64,000 nt of DNA, from NCBI GenBank assembly GCA_029210325.1, contig JARGPU010000005.1:1-64000 (forward strand), given 5' to 3'. The number at the start of each line of letters is the position of its first letter. The first letter of the stretch is position 1. Source of the stretch: Alcanivoracaceae bacterium. Its GTDB lineage: Bacteria; Pseudomonadota; Gammaproteobacteria; Pseudomonadales; Alcanivoracaceae. Of this stretch, positions 34,504-44,744 are shown in pieces. A program made the translations under genes and the position numbers. The notes under the pieces were generated by a model, which was not told where the DNA came from, did not search any database, and saw nothing but the letters and a program-made list of their open reading frames with translations.

Positions 34504-36420
34504 ACCGAGATTTTCACTGCCGTCGCGGAGTCCCCTGACGGCCTGCCCAGACCACCAGGCTGGCGAGTCTCTCGCGACCAGTTTGTTGCCCTTGATGTCG
34601 TTGCAAGAACAGACCTGCTGCGTTCGCTGGAAGGTGGGCAAGAGGGCTACTGGGTATTACATCAAGGTGCTATGGCGGCTGGCTCGCAGCGTCAGCTGCT
34701 GGCCAATCTGGATAGCGCGGTGTCTCTGCAGGCGGCACTGGCGCAACATTTTAGTCAGCAGGACGGGGCCTCAACGTTACTGATTCAGCGCTTGCCGCCA
34801 CAGCGTAGTGCTGGGGTGTTGTTCAGTCATCATCCGCGGCGTCCGGATCTTGATCACGTAGTGGTGGAACTGAGTGTCGCAGAGGGCGCAACTGAGCGAC
34901 TTATTCTGCATGCTGATGGCCAGCTGGCCTGGTGCAGTGAGCCTGATAGTGTGCCCGCCGAGCTGGTAAGCGCGCTGGCCGAGCTGGCTATTCAACTTAA
35001 GCGCGCAAATACTTTGCCGAGTGCTGCTGAGTGGGTCTGGGACGGCGCTAGTCTTTGGGTTATTCAGGTTTTGTCCATTGGCAGTCTGCCTGTGCCCAAG
35101 GAAGCCTGGACCCGCCACAGCCCCGCTGTTGGGGTGCAGGTGATCAGTCCGCTCTGGTACACCTTGTTCGGACGCTGGCTAAAAGCCGGGTTCTGGCGGC
35201 CGCTAGGCAGTCGAGCCGGCTGGAGTGAGCTGTCTAATATCGAGCCGTTTCGCCGTCAGCACAGCCACCTCTATCTGAATAGCCAGTTTATTGTTGCCCT
35301 GCAAAGGTGGCGTGCTCGGGGGCGGCTCGACGCTGACCTCCCACCGGCCTGGCGGCGCAGTGATCTGCCTCCTGCGGCGCCGGTATCGCTGCTAAGCCGG
35401 CTCTGGTTTCGTCTGCGCCTGGCCTTGCTGCAGCGTCGACTGCAGCGCTTGCCGGATAGCAGTGACAAAGAGCTATGGTTGCAACTGATGGCGCTAGATA
35501 AACTCGGTGAGCGATTTAGCGCGCTGTATGGCCAACTGCAAATAGTGTGGTTGCCGGAGCAGCAGTCTTTCCTGCCGGGACTGTCGGAGAGTCAGTGCAG
35601 TCTGCTTATGACCCTGGCAGCCAGTGGGGTGCAGCCGGAGCTGCTGGCCCAGCGATTTGCACATGTGGCTCCCGGTAATGATCCTGCCTGGCCACGCTGG
35701 TCCGAGTCGCCGGCGGATATGCTTGGCTTGCTGGCCCTGTGTCAGCAGATTCCTGAGGACAGGCGCCAACGTATTATGCAATTAAAGGCGGACCATGATC
35801 CGCTGTCAGTGCTGCGTGCCGAGTTGGATACGGTGCATGGCCGGCTCGCCGGTATTCTGCGTCGTTTGCTTGCCAGCATGGCGCAGCAGCTGCATGCCGA
35901 GGGCCGCCTTAATCACCCCGATGATATCTATTTTCTCTACTTCGACGAGTTGTGGCAGTGCTGGAGAGGAGAGCAGCGGCCGGGGCTGGCCAGCAAGCTT
36001 GCACAACGCAAGGTTCGCTATCTGACGGATGGCCATAGCGGGCCACCGGACTGGGTGATTGATCAGGTGGGTTATGGCACATCGGCTTTTGCTCAGGAGA
36101 ATCGGCAGCCCCTGCTGCGTGGCTACCCGCTGGTGTCAGGCAAGGTCAGTGGCACGGTGCGCCGTCTGGCCAGTGGCTGGCAGCTCAATCAGGTGTGCCC
36201 GGGAGATATTCTGGTGCTGGATCAGTGTGACTCCGGCTGGCTGCCATGGTTGTGTTTGGCCGGCGCGTTGGTGCTGACCCATCGTGACCCGCATGATCCG
36301 GTGGTAGCGCTGGCCAGACAGTTGCAGATTCCGGCGATCTGGGGGGTGGATGATGCCATGCACTGTGTCGTTGACGGCGATGTCATGGAAATTGATGGTG
36401 ATCAAGGCGCTGTAGCCTGA
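34501..36420 (+). CDS. Degenerate PEP synthase/rifampicin phosphotransferase-like protein
   Basis: About 639 residues. The N-terminal part looks like an eroded PPDK/PEP-synthase ATP-grasp domain: LIQRLPPQRSAGVLFSHHP parallels the family's QxMVxAxxAGVLFTxNP, and WVWDGASLWVIQV parallels the EWA-DG-LWLLQARP ending. A helical middle follows. The C-terminal swivelling domain begins at GYPLVSGKVSGTVRR. The phosphohistidine motif TxGGxxSHxAIxAR is replaced by THRDPHDPVVALAR, where Pro stands at the catalytic His place. Phosphotransfer as in PpsA is therefore doubtful. TTG start as argued for the ribosome site. A role cannot be assigned. Confidence 0.78.
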   Translation: MTEIFTAVAESPDGLPRPPGWRVSRDQFVALDVVARTDLLRSLEGGQEGYWVLHQGAMAAGSQRQLLANLDSAVSLQAALAQHFSQQDGASTLLIQRLPPQRSAGVLFSHHPRRPDLDHVVVELSVAEGATERLILHADGQLAWCSEPDSVPAELVSALAELAIQLKRANTLPSAAEWVWDGASLWVIQVLSIGSLPVPKEAWTRHSPAVGVQVISPLWYTLFGRWLKAGFWRPLGSRAGWSELSNIEPFRRQHSHLYLNSQFIVALQRWRARGRLDADLPPAWRRSDLPPAAPVSLLSRLWFRLRLALLQRRLQRLPDSSDKELWLQLMALDKLGERFSALYGQLQIVWLPEQQSFLPGLSESQCSLLMTLAASGVQPELLAQRFAHVAPGNDPAWPRWSESPADMLGLLALCQQIPEDRRQRIMQLKADHDPLSVLRAELDTVHGRLAGILRRLLASMAQQLHAEGRLNHPDDIYFLYFDELWQCWRGEQRPGLASKLAQRKVRYLTDGHSGPPDWVIDQVGYGTSAFAQENRQPLLRGYPLVSGKVSGTVRRLASGWQLNQVCPGDILVLDQCDSGWLPWLCLAGALVLTHRDPHDPVVALARQLQIPAIWGVDDAMHCVVDGDVMEIDGDQGAVA

Positions 36421-36458
36421 TTGCCAGCGATCATCCTGCTACTCACAGGAGCTTGCCC

Positions 36459-37256
36459 ATGGAACCGTCGACCGAGAATGAACAGCCTTTTGTAGCACCC
36501 TGCAAGGTGCTGCATTATCGCGCGCCACTACGTTGGCTGGCGCTGGGGTGGGGGGATCTGAAGCGAGCGCCGCGACAGAGCATTGGCTATGGTCTGATCA
36601 TGGTGCTGGTCAGCTATATGATCACTTATCTCACTTGGCGGCTGGGTAATCTGGGGCTGTATCTGGGGTTGGTGTCAGGCTTCGTTTTTATGGGCCCGTG
36701 GCTGGCACTGACGCTATATGCGATCAGCATACGGCTGGAAAGAAATGAGCATGTCAGTTTGCGCGAAAGCCTTCAGGATGCTCGCCGGCAGATTGGTGCT
36801 GCAATGGTTTTTGCAGTGATTCTGACCATTGTGTTTCTGGTCTGGGCGCGCGCCGCGACCGTTATTCATGTGTTCTTCCCGGAAAGCGGTGAGCGACCAT
36901 CACTGATGGATTTGGCGCCGTTTCTGGCGGTGGGGTCCGCGGTAGGTGCGGTATTCTGCGCTATCGTTTTTGCAATTAGTGCCTTCTCCTTGCCAATGCT
37001 GATGGAGCGTAGCGTGGATACGGTAACGGCCATCGTCACTAGCGTGAATGCGGTGCTACGTAACAAGCCGGCGATGATGGTCTGGGCGATGATTATTGGT
37101 GGCTGCGTAGTGCTTGGCGCGCTGACTGGTTGGCTGGCGTTTGCCGTGTTGCTGCCGGTGCTTGGCCACGCCACCTGGCATGGCTACCGGGAGACCATTG
37201 ACGCATCCGCATGGCCAGTGGCCAGAGAAATTGGCAGCAACGAACCAATGGAATAA
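36459..37256 (+). CDS. DUF2189 family membrane protein
   Basis: A 265-residue polytopic protein of the DUF2189 (BPSS1780-like) family. About six helices are seen (GYGLIMVLVSYMITYL, LYLGLVSGFVFMGPWLALTLYA, MVFAVILTIVFLVWARA, FLAVGSAVGAVFCAIVFAISAF and two more). ATG 36459 is preferred over the upstream TTG because AGGA lies eight bases before it. Some members sit beside cytochrome oxidase genes, which does not apply here. Function is unknown. Confidence 0.85.
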   Translation: MEPSTENEQPFVAPCKVLHYRAPLRWLALGWGDLKRAPRQSIGYGLIMVLVSYMITYLTWRLGNLGLYLGLVSGFVFMGPWLALTLYAISIRLERNEHVSLRESLQDARRQIGAAMVFAVILTIVFLVWARAATVIHVFFPESGERPSLMDLAPFLAVGSAVGAVFCAIVFAISAFSLPMLMERSVDTVTAIVTSVNAVLRNKPAMMVWAMIIGGCVVLGALTGWLAFAVLLPVLGHATWHGYRETIDASAWPVAREIGSNEPME

Positions 37257-37298
37257 CCCTGTTGGCGCGGCATCGGGAATGATGCCGCGCCAACAGGG
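37257..37298. terminator. Strong hairpin between convergent genes
   Basis: CCCTGTTGGCGCGGCATC (37257-37274) and its exact complement (37281-37298) form an 18-base-pair stem with a 6-base loop. The stem starts directly after the DUF2189 stop and ends one base before the metH stop. There is no long T-run, so termination may be structural or the hairpin may stabilise both mRNA 3' ends. Confidence 0.6.
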
Positions 37299-37299
37299 C

Positions 37300-40200
37300 T
37301 CAGTCGTTGTAACCGAGCAGATGAGGGATGCAGCGCTCGATCTCCTTGATCTCCAGCCCTTTGCGCGCTGCGTAGTCCTCGACCTGATCACGGGCGATCT
37401 TGCCGGTGCCAAAATAGCGTGCTTCCGGGTGTGAGAAATACCAGCCGGAGACAGACGAAGCAGGGTACATGGCATAGCTTTCGGTCAGTGTGACACCGAT
37501 ACGTTGGTCTGGCTGTAGTAATTGCCACAGCAGGGCTTTTTCGGTGTGATCCGGGCAGGCCGGGTAGCCGGGCGCAGGACGAATTCCACGATATTGTTCA
37601 TCGATCATATCGTCGTTACTGAGGCTTTCTTCACTGTCATAACCCCAGAACTCCTTGCGCACCCGCTCATGCAGGCGCTCGGCGAATGCCTCCGCCAGTC
37701 GATCGGCCAGTGCCTTGAGCATGATGCTTGAATAGTCATCATGATCAGCGGCAAATCGTTGCAAATGTTCTTCAATGCCGTTGCCTGCAGTAACCACAAA
37801 GCCGCCTAACCAATCGGTTTTGCCGCTATCCACAGGCGCAATGTAATCGCTCAGGCAATAGTTTGGCTTTACTACTCCTTTGCGTTCCAGTTGCTGGCGC
37901 AGGTGGTGCAGGGTGATGAGTGGTTGGCCCTTGTCATCCTTGAGCAGGATATCATCCACCTGACTATTAGCTGGCCAGAAGCCAATTACTGCCTTGGCAG
38001 TAAGCCACTTTTCTTCAACGATCTGCTTGAGCATCTGTTGCGCGTCGCGATACAGACGGGTGGCTTCCTTGCCAACCACTTCGTCGTCAAGAATGCGCGG
38101 GAACTTGCCCGCCAGCTCCCATGACTGGAAGAACGGAGTCCAGTCGATGCGCCGGGCGATATCCGCCAGCGGGTAGTCGTCGAATACCTGAATGCCTTTT
38201 TGCAGCGGCTCGGGGGGTTGATAGTCAGCCCAGTTCCACTGGAATGGATTGTCGCGAGCTTGTCCTATCGGCGTCAAATTGCGGTTTTCTTGCTGGCCAC
38301 GGCGACGCACCCGAATTGCTTCGTACTCGGTGTCGATAGCCTTCATCATTTCTGCTTTCAGCGTCTCATTTAGCAGGTTGGAGGCAACACCAACGGCCCT
38401 TGAGGCGTCAGCCACATGAATTATCGGGCCATGGTAGGAGGGGGAAATTTTTACAGCTGTATGGATGCGGCTGGTAGTGGCACCCCCAATCATCAGCGGC
38501 AACTCAAAGCCCAGACGCTCCATTTCGCTGGCCACATTGACCATTTCGTCCAGCGACGGGGTGATTAGGCCGGACAGACCAATAATGTCGACGTTTTCCT
38601 TTTTGGCTACATCCAGAATTTTGTCACAGGGCACCATGACGCCAAGGTCGATGACCTCGTAGCCGTTACACTGGAGCACAACGCCCACAATATTCTTGCC
38701 AATATCGTGCACGTCACCTTTCACGGTCGCCATCAGGATGCGTCCATGGGATTGCTGCTGTGTGCCGAGCAGCTCTTTTTCGGCCTCCATATAGGGCATC
38801 AGCCAGGCCACGGCCTTTTTCATTACCCGGGCGGACTTGACCACCTGGGGCAAGAACATTTTGCCTTCGCCAAACAAGTCGCCGACCACGTTCATGCCAT
38901 CCATTAACGGGCCTTCGATAACATGTAATGGGCGTTCGGCTTTTAATCGGGCCTCTTCCGTGTCTTCATCAATATAATCCGCCATGCCTTTGATCAAGGC
39001 ATGGGCCAGGCGCTTCTCCACGGGCCACTCACGCCAGCTAAGATCTTCCTGGCGAACACTGCCCGCGCCGCTGCCGCGGTATTTTTCGGCGATATCCAGC
39101 ATCCGTTCAGTGCCGTCTTCACGGCGATTGAGAACGATGTCTTCGACTGCTTCTTTTAGCTCCGCAGGAATGTCTTCATAAATGGCCAGCTGTCCGGCAT
39201 TGACGATGCCCATGTCCATACCGGCTTTAATGGCGTGATACAGGAATACCGCATGAATTGCTTCACGAACTGGTTCATTGCCACGGAACGAGAAAGAAAC
39301 GTTGGATACCCCACCGGAAATAAGCGCGTAGGGCAGGGTGGTCTTGATATCGTGGACTGCTTCAATGAAGTCGACAGCGTAGTTGTTGTGCTCTTCAATG
39401 CCGGTGGCAATGGCAAAAATATTCGGATCGAAAATAATATCTTCTGGCGGAAAGCCAAGCTGCTCGGTAAGTAGCTTATAGGCGCGGGTGCATATCTGGG
39501 TCTTGCGCTCGCGGGTGTCCGCCTGGCCGTCTTCATCGAAGGCCATAATGATTACTGCTGCACCATAACGACGAACCAGACGGGCCTGCTCAATAAATGC
39601 GGCTTCGCCTTCCTTCATGGAGATGGAATTAACAATGCCTTTTCCCTGGATGCACTTCAGTCCGGCTTCGATAACATCCCACTTGGAAGAGTCGATCATG
39701 ATCGGCACTCGGGAGATTTCCGGTTCTGCTGCGATCAGGTTGAGAAATCGGACCATGCATTCTTTCGATTCGAGCAGGCCTTCGTCCATGTTGATATCGA
39801 TTATCTGGGCTCCGGCCTCGACCTGCTGACGGGCCACATCCAGCGCGGTATCGTAATCACCCTCCTTGATCAGACGCAGAAAACGCTTGGAACCCGTGAC
39901 GTTAGTGCGCTCGCCAACGTTGACGAATAAAGAGTCGCTGTCGATGGTCAGGGGCTCCAGTCCGCTTAGACGGCAAGCTGGCTCGATTTCCGGTAGTGCT
40001 CGCGGTGACAGATCTGCGACGACATTGGCTATGGCGCGAATATGAGCCGGCGTGGTGCCGCAGCAGCCACCGATCACATTCAGGTAGCCCTTGCTGGCCC
40101 AGTCACGAATCTCTGCCGCCATGGCCTCTGGAGACTCGTCGTATTCACCCATTTCATTAGGTAGGCCGGCGTTCGGATGGGCGGAAACAAAGCCCTCGCT

Positions 40201-40995
40201 GATGCGTGATAACTCAGCCATGTAAGGGCGTAGCTCTTTCGCTCCGAGGGCACAATTCAGTCCAATAGTGATCGGCTGGGCATGGCGCAGAGAGTGATAG
40301 AAGGCTTCCGTGGTTTGGCCGGTAAGGGTGCGTCCAGAGGCATCAGTGATAGTGCCGGAGATCATCATGGGAATATCGACCTGATGATCATCGCAGTATT
40401 TCATTGCCGCAAATACCGCCGCTTTGGCATTCAAGGTGTCGAAAATGGTTTCGATCAGCAGTAAATCAGCACCGCCCTCGACCAGCCCGTCAATGGCTTC
40501 CAGATAGGCCTCCACCAATAGGTCAAAACTGGTGTTGCGATAGCCCGGGTCGTTGACATCGGGGGAGATACTGGCTGTGCGATTGGTCGGCCCGAGCACC
40601 CCGGCAACGAAACGTGGTCGTGATGGGTCAGCCTGCGTCACCGCATCGGCTGCCCGCCGCGCGCATTGTGCGGCGCTGACATTGAGTTCCCGGGCGAGAG
40701 ATTCCATGCCGTAATCGGCCATGGCAATGCTGGTGGCATTAAACGAGTTGGTTTCAATGATGTCGGCGCCGGCTTCAAGATAGGCGCGATGGATATCTTC
40801 AATGATCGACGGCTGGGTAATGCACAGCAGGTCGTTGTTACCCTTGAGATCCGATGGCCAGTCGGCAAAGCGCTCGCCACGATAGGCGGCCTCGTCGAAC
40901 CGGTATTGCTGGATCATGGTCCCCATGGCGCCATCAAGAATCAGGATGCGCTCGCGAAGCAGGGCACCAAGATGGGCTCGAACAGACTGGCTCAT
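37300..40995 (-). CDS. metH: Cobalamin-dependent methionine synthase MetH
   Basis: A 1231-residue enzyme transferring the methyl group of methyl-tetrahydrofolate to homocysteine. Domains in order: homocysteine-binding with zinc cysteines in GLNCALGA and [11 protein letters not shown]; methyl-THF-binding ([14 protein letters not shown]); cobalamin cap and binding with the axial His763 in GDVHDIGKN; and the activation domain ([15 protein letters not shown]). All parts are complete and the length matches E. coli MetH. The open frame goes up to 41058, but ATG 40995 with GGAG upstream and the start MSQSVRAHL is the natural one. No cobalamin or SAM riboswitch is seen in the 111 bases upstream. Confidence 0.97.
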   Translation of the reverse strand: MSQSVRAHLGALLRERILILDGAMGTMIQQYRFDEAAYRGERFADWPSDLKGNNDLLCITQPSIIEDIHRAYLEAGADIIETNSFNATSIAMADYGMESLARELNVSAAQCARRAADAVTQADPSRPRFVAGVLGPTNRTASISPDVNDPGYRNTSFDLLVEAYLEAIDGLVEGGADLLLIETIFDTLNAKAAVFAAMKYCDDHQVDIPMMISGTITDASGRTLTGQTTEAFYHSLRHAQPITIGLNCALGAKELRPYMAELSRISEGFVSAHPNAGLPNEMGEYDESPEAMAAEIRDWASKGYLNVIGGCCGTTPAHIRAIANVVADLSPRALPEIEPACRLSGLEPLTIDSDSLFVNVGERTNVTGSKRFLRLIKEGDYDTALDVARQQVEAGAQIIDINMDEGLLESKECMVRFLNLIAAEPEISRVPIMIDSSKWDVIEAGLKCIQGKGIVNSISMKEGEAAFIEQARLVRRYGAAVIIMAFDEDGQADTRERKTQICTRAYKLLTEQLGFPPEDIIFDPNIFAIATGIEEHNNYAVDFIEAVHDIKTTLPYALISGGVSNVSFSFRGNEPVREAIHAVFLYHAIKAGMDMGIVNAGQLAIYEDIPAELKEAVEDIVLNRREDGTERMLDIAEKYRGSGAGSVRQEDLSWREWPVEKRLAHALIKGMADYIDEDTEEARLKAERPLHVIEGPLMDGMNVVGDLFGEGKMFLPQVVKSARVMKKAVAWLMPYMEAEKELLGTQQQSHGRILMATVKGDVHDIGKNIVGVVLQCNGYEVIDLGVMVPCDKILDVAKKENVDIIGLSGLITPSLDEMVNVASEMERLGFELPLMIGGATTSRIHTAVKISPSYHGPIIHVADASRAVGVASNLLNETLKAEMMKAIDTEYEAIRVRRRGQQENRNLTPIGQARDNPFQWNWADYQPPEPLQKGIQVFDDYPLADIARRIDWTPFFQSWELAGKFPRILDDEVVGKEATRLYRDAQQMLKQIVEEKWLTAKAVIGFWPANSQVDDILLKDDKGQPLITLHHLRQQLERKGVVKPNYCLSDYIAPVDSGKTDWLGGFVVTAGNGIEEHLQRFAADHDDYSSIMLKALADRLAEAFAERLHERVRKEFWGYDSEESLSNDDMIDEQYRGIRPAPGYPACPDHTEKALLWQLLQPDQRIGVTLTESYAMYPASSVSGWYFSHPEARYFGTGKIARDQVEDYAARKGLEIKEIERCIPHLLGYND

Positions 40996-41026
40996 GATTT
41001 CTCCGGTATAGGGTAAACGGGGACGC

Positions 41027-41032
41027 ATTATA
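41027..41032 (-). promoter_or_regulatory. Consensus -10 box for metH
   Basis: On the minus strand TATAAT lies about 32 bases before the metH start. TTGCCA (41058-41053) is upstream but at a 20-base spacing, so the -35 is uncertain. On the plus strand TATACT (41078-41083) is a -10 candidate for the divergent gene at 41107. Confidence 0.45.
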
Positions 41033-41106
41033 GCCGGAACTGCACCGGGAAGTGGCAAAAGGCAGGTCAGATTGCGTTATACTGCCGCCACTTTAAGGAG
41101 ACTGAT

Positions 41107-41634
41107 ATGCGCTCAACCCTGACACTAATGATCGGCCTGGCCGCTTTCACACTGCTTTGGCGCCTCGTGCCGCATGGCTGGAATATGACTCCGGTACTGG
41201 CACTCGCTCTATTCGCAGGCGCTCGCCTGCAGGCGCCAGCCATGCGCTTTGTGTTGCCGCTGGCGGTGATGCTGCTATCTGATCTGCTGCTCGGCTTTCA
41301 CGACACCATGCTTTACGTATACGGCGCATTGCTGCTGGTGGTGCTAATGGGGCAGGGTTTGGGCGCTCGGGCATCACTGCCAGGACATGCTGGCATGTCG
41401 CTAGCTGGCTCGATGGCCTTCTTCCTGATCACCAATTTCGGTGTGTGGATGAGCGGGGCCCTATACCCCCTGACCGCAGAAGGTTTGCTCAGTAGCTATG
41501 TCATGGCGCTACCGTTTCTTTGGAAGACGTTGGCTGGAGACCTGTTCTTTGTCGTGATGTTCTTCGCAGTGTTCCGTTTGGCGGCTCAGCAATCCCCAGC
41601 TGCCGCCATGGCTAAAGTGAAGGTCACTGATTGA
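41107..41634 (+). CDS. DUF6580-type small membrane protein
   Basis: A 175-residue protein with five or six hydrophobic helices. The segments NMTPVLALALFAGARL, PLAVMLLSDLLLGFHDT, FFLITNFGVWMSGALYPLT and LPFLWKTLAGDLFFVVMFF match the conserved pattern of the DUF6580 family. Its topology recalls the substrate-binding component of ECF vitamin transporters. It is divergent from metH across 111 bases, which makes a cobalamin or vitamin link tempting but unproven. AAGGAG precedes the ATG. Confidence 0.8.
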   Translation: MRSTLTLMIGLAAFTLLWRLVPHGWNMTPVLALALFAGARLQAPAMRFVLPLAVMLLSDLLLGFHDTMLYVYGALLLVVLMGQGLGARASLPGHAGMSLAGSMAFFLITNFGVWMSGALYPLTAEGLLSSYVMALPFLWKTLAGDLFFVVMFFAVFRLAAQQSPAAAMAKVKVTD

Positions 41635-41696
41635 TCATTTTTTAACTTCGCGGGCGCTATGCCGTCGATATATTACCAAGGAGTAGAGGATTGCCT

Positions 41697-42530
41697 ATGA
41701 ATACCATGCTTGATCAGTTCCAGCACTTCGCTTTGGAGAACGTCTTTCCTTTTGCTACTAACCTCGTTGCCGCTCTAGCGATTTTTATTGTCGGTAAGTG
41801 GCTGGCGAAACGCATTAGCAGCGCAGTTGATTCCCTGCTGAGCAAGAAGATCGACTCAACCGTATCAAAGTTCATCGGTAACCTGACCCAGATTGCCCTG
41901 CTTGCGGTAGTGGCGATCGCCACGATTGATCGTCTGGGCGTCGAGACCACCTCGCTAATTGCTATTGTTGGTGCCGCCGGCTTGGCCGTAGGTCTGGCTC
42001 TAAAAGATTCTCTGGGTAATTTTGCTTCCGGGGTGATGCTGATCCTGTTCCGGCCTTTCCGGGTGGGAGACTACGTTGAAGCCGGTGGCGCGGCCGGGTC
42101 GATCAAAGAAATCCGCATTTTCGCTACCGTTATGACCACCCCGGATAATAAGGTTATCACCGTGCCAAATGGCGCCATTATGGGCGGCAATATTGTCAAC
42201 TATTCCGAGATGCCGACCCGCCGTGTGGACATGGTTGTGGGTGTTGGCTATGGCAGCGATCTGGCCAAGGTGAAGCAGGTTATCAGCGCCATTCTTGAGC
42301 AGGACAAGCGCATTTTGCCTGACCCGGCCCCGGTGATTGCTGTTTCCGAGCTGGCTGATAGCTCGGTTAACCTGATTGTCCGGCCCTGGGTCAACGCAGC
42401 GGACTACTGGGCTGTGCTGTGGGATACCACTGAATCAGTCAAGCGTAGTTTTGATGAAGAGGGTATTGAGATTCCGTTCCCGCAAATGGATCTGCACCTT
42501 TCAAACTCTGGGAAAGGAGACGATCAATGA
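41697..42530 (+). CDS. Small-conductance mechanosensitive channel MscS
   Basis: About 277 residues, the size of E. coli MscS. Helices 1-2 are followed by the pore helix 3 with the Ala/Gly pattern AIVGAAGLAVGLALKDSLGNFASG, then the MscS beta domain (FRPFRVGDYVEAGG, VTVPNGAIMGGNIVNYS) and the C-terminal alpha/beta domain. It protects against osmotic down-shock. TTG at 41691 is in frame, but ATG 41697 with GAGGA six bases upstream is the likely start. The stop overlaps the next gene by 4 bases. Confidence 0.95.
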   Translation: MNTMLDQFQHFALENVFPFATNLVAALAIFIVGKWLAKRISSAVDSLLSKKIDSTVSKFIGNLTQIALLAVVAIATIDRLGVETTSLIAIVGAAGLAVGLALKDSLGNFASGVMLILFRPFRVGDYVEAGGAAGSIKEIRIFATVMTTPDNKVITVPNGAIMGGNIVNYSEMPTRRVDMVVGVGYGSDLAKVKQVISAILEQDKRILPDPAPVIAVSELADSSVNLIVRPWVNAADYWAVLWDTTESVKRSFDEEGIEIPFPQMDLHLSNSGKGDDQ

Positions 42531-43291
42531 GCAAGCGTTTTTTGCTGGCGGCATGTGCCGCCGCCTGTATTGCCCCGGCATGGGCGGAAGATGCGGCTGA
42601 AGCAGATCGTAGTTGGCAAGGTGAGCTCGAGCTGGCCTATCTGATCAAGCGCGGTAATACCGAGTCTGATACAGCTCAGGGGAAAATCAATGCGGAGAGA
42701 GATGGTGTCAAATGGCGCCATACCGCCAAGGTAGAAGGCTCAAACACCCAGGCGGAAGACGCTACCACTGGTGACAAGGAGCGCACAGGTGAGCGTTACT
42801 TCGCTTCCTATAAGCTGGACCGCAAGCTGGGTGATAACTCGGCCAACTATCTGTTCAATATCCTTTCCTACGACAAGGATCTGTTCTCCGGGTATCACTA
42901 TCAGGCTAGCTACGCATTGGGTATTGGTCGCCGTTGGCTCGACAATGACCGGCATACGCTGGATACCGAAGTTGGTCCGGGTTTTCGTTCATTCTGCCTG
43001 GAGCCAGAAACCTCCTATACGGACTGCCAGAGTACGGAAGACGGTGCCATTGCCCGTTTGGCTGTGAAGTACAACTGGAACATTAACGAGGGGGCCCAGT
43101 TCCGCGAAGAGATCACTTCGGAAATTGGTAAAGACGCTTCGACGGTGCGCGCCGAAACCTCATTAACCTCGCGCATCAATGGTTCCTTGGCGATGCGAAT
43201 CAGCCATCTTCTGAAATACACCTCGGAAGTGCAGGCGCCGGCCAAGAAGACCGATAGCGAGTTAACCGTATCGTTGGTTTATAGCTTCTAA
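42527..43291 (+). CDS. DUF481 outer-membrane protein, YdiY-like
   Basis: A 254-residue protein with a signal peptide (LLAACAAACIAPAWA) and a DUF481 beta-barrel. It has alternating hydrophobic strands, the GELELAYLIKRGNTESDT start and a C-terminal strand ending in Phe (LTVSLVYSF), as outer-membrane barrels do. E. coli YdiY is described as salt-inducible. Translational coupling to mscS supports a shared osmotic role. A terminator follows 15 bases after the stop. Confidence 0.9.
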   Translation: MSKRFLLAACAAACIAPAWAEDAAEADRSWQGELELAYLIKRGNTESDTAQGKINAERDGVKWRHTAKVEGSNTQAEDATTGDKERTGERYFASYKLDRKLGDNSANYLFNILSYDKDLFSGYHYQASYALGIGRRWLDNDRHTLDTEVGPGFRSFCLEPETSYTDCQSTEDGAIARLAVKYNWNINEGAQFREEITSEIGKDASTVRAETSLTSRINGSLAMRISHLLKYTSEVQAPAKKTDSELTVSLVYSF

Positions 43292-43306
43292 TCACGGTTT
43301 GTCGGC

Positions 43307-43340
43307 AATAAAAAACCCGCCATCAGGCGGGTTTTTTATT
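43307..43340. terminator. Bidirectional rho-independent terminator
   Basis: AATAAAAAACCCGCC, loop ATCA, then the exact complement GGCGGGTTTTTTATT. The stem is 15 base pairs with A-run and T-run on the two sides, so it ends transcription of both the ydiY-like gene and pntB. Confidence 0.93.
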
Positions 43341-43361
43341 GCTCGTCAGAACACCGTGAGA

Positions 43362-44741
43362 TCAGGCATCTTTCAGAGCAGTAGAGATATCGATGATTGC
43401 CTGCTTGCCATCACCAAACAGCATCAGAGTGTTGTCCTTGGCAAACAGCGGGTTGGGCAGGCCGGCAAAACCGGAAGACAGCGAGCGTTTAACAACAACC
43501 ACTGTACGAGCCTTGTCGACGTTAAGAATAGGCATGCCGTAGATCGGGCTGCCTTTATCTTCACGCGCCATCGGGTTGGTGACGTCGTTGGCACCAATGA
43601 CGATGGCCACATCCGTCTGCTCAAAGGTTGGGTTGATGGTGTCCATGTCCTTGAGCTTTTCATAGGACACTTCCGCCTCGGCCAACAGGACGTTCATATG
43701 GCCAGGCATACGACCGGCCACCGGGTGAATGGCGTATTCAACAACAGCGCCACGCTTTTCCAGTGTGTCCGCCAGTTCGCGAACGGCGTGCTGAGCCTGG
43801 GCCATGGCCATACCAAAACCAGGAACGATAACTACTCGCTGGGCGGTTTCCAGAATCATTGCCACTTCATCCGCAGAGGATGATTTGACCTTGCCCTGAT
43901 ACACCTCGTCGTCGCTCATCGACACGCCACCTTCGGCCATCACGCCGAACAGTACGTTGGTCAGCGAGCGGTTCATCGCCTTACACATGATCTGGGTCAG
44001 GATCAGACCAGAAGCACCAACCAGCGAGCCAGTAATGATCAGCGCACTGTTACCGGTAACGAAACCAGCGGCAGATGCGGCCACACCGGAATAGGAGTTG
44101 AGCAGCGCGATGACTACCGGCATGTCAGCACCGCCGATTGGCAACACTAGCATCAGGCCGAGAAGTGATGCGGCAACTACCAGCGCCCAGAACACCATCT
44201 GATTGCCTGGCTCAACTACCAGGTAGCCAATAGCGACCAGTGAGCCGAGCAGCAACAGGGCGTTGATGAATTTCATCCCGGCAAAGCCGATCGAGCCGCC
44301 ACTGATCAGCTCCTGCAGTTTGGCGAACGCAACAACCGATCCGGTCATTGTGACAGCGCCAATGAGAACCGCCGCGCCGGTGCTGATCAAAGCCACAGGG
44401 CCTTCCAGTCCACCGAGATAGCCGGCCGTGGCAACGGCGAATGACGCGCCACCACCAAAGCCGTTAAGCAAGGCAATCATCTGCGGCATGGAGGTCATCT
44501 GTACTTTGACCGCCATAATGGCGCCAATCACCGTGCCAAGAATGATGCCGGCAATGATGAACTCATAGCTGATAATTTCTCTATGAAACAGGGTGACCAC
44601 ACAGGCGATGAGCATGCCCAGTGCGGCCAGCTGGTTGCCACGCACAGCGGTGCGTGGTTTGGTCAGCCCTTTGATGCCGAATACGAACAGCGAAGCGGCA
44701 ATCAGATAGGCAATATTGAGCCAGTGATCTGCGAGATGCAT
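43362..44741 (-). CDS. pntB: NAD(P) transhydrogenase subunit beta
   Basis: A 459-residue subunit with the transmembrane part (about nine helices, from NIAYLIAASLFVFGIKG) and the C-terminal NADP(H)-binding domain (VPGFGMAMAQAQHAVRELAD, and VIGANDVTNPMARED). It uses the proton gradient to reduce NADP+ with NADH. It is 3 bases after the small alpha-2 subunit gene, with which it shares an operon. Confidence 0.96.
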   Translation of the reverse strand: MHLADHWLNIAYLIAASLFVFGIKGLTKPRTAVRGNQLAALGMLIACVVTLFHREIISYEFIIAGIILGTVIGAIMAVKVQMTSMPQMIALLNGFGGGASFAVATAGYLGGLEGPVALISTGAAVLIGAVTMTGSVVAFAKLQELISGGSIGFAGMKFINALLLLGSLVAIGYLVVEPGNQMVFWALVVAASLLGLMLVLPIGGADMPVVIALLNSYSGVAASAAGFVTGNSALIITGSLVGASGLILTQIMCKAMNRSLTNVLFGVMAEGGVSMSDDEVYQGKVKSSSADEVAMILETAQRVVIVPGFGMAMAQAQHAVRELADTLEKRGAVVEYAIHPVAGRMPGHMNVLLAEAEVSYEKLKDMDTINPTFEQTDVAIVIGANDVTNPMAREDKGSPIYGMPILNVDKARTVVVVKRSLSSGFAGLPNPLFAKDNTLMLFGDGKQAIIDISTALKDA

Positions 44742-44744
44742 GAA

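Noticed and set aside
40996-41106. Cobalamin or SAM riboswitch before metH
   Set aside because: The space is only 111 bases, contains promoter elements for two divergent genes and shows no B12-box-like or SAM-box sequence.
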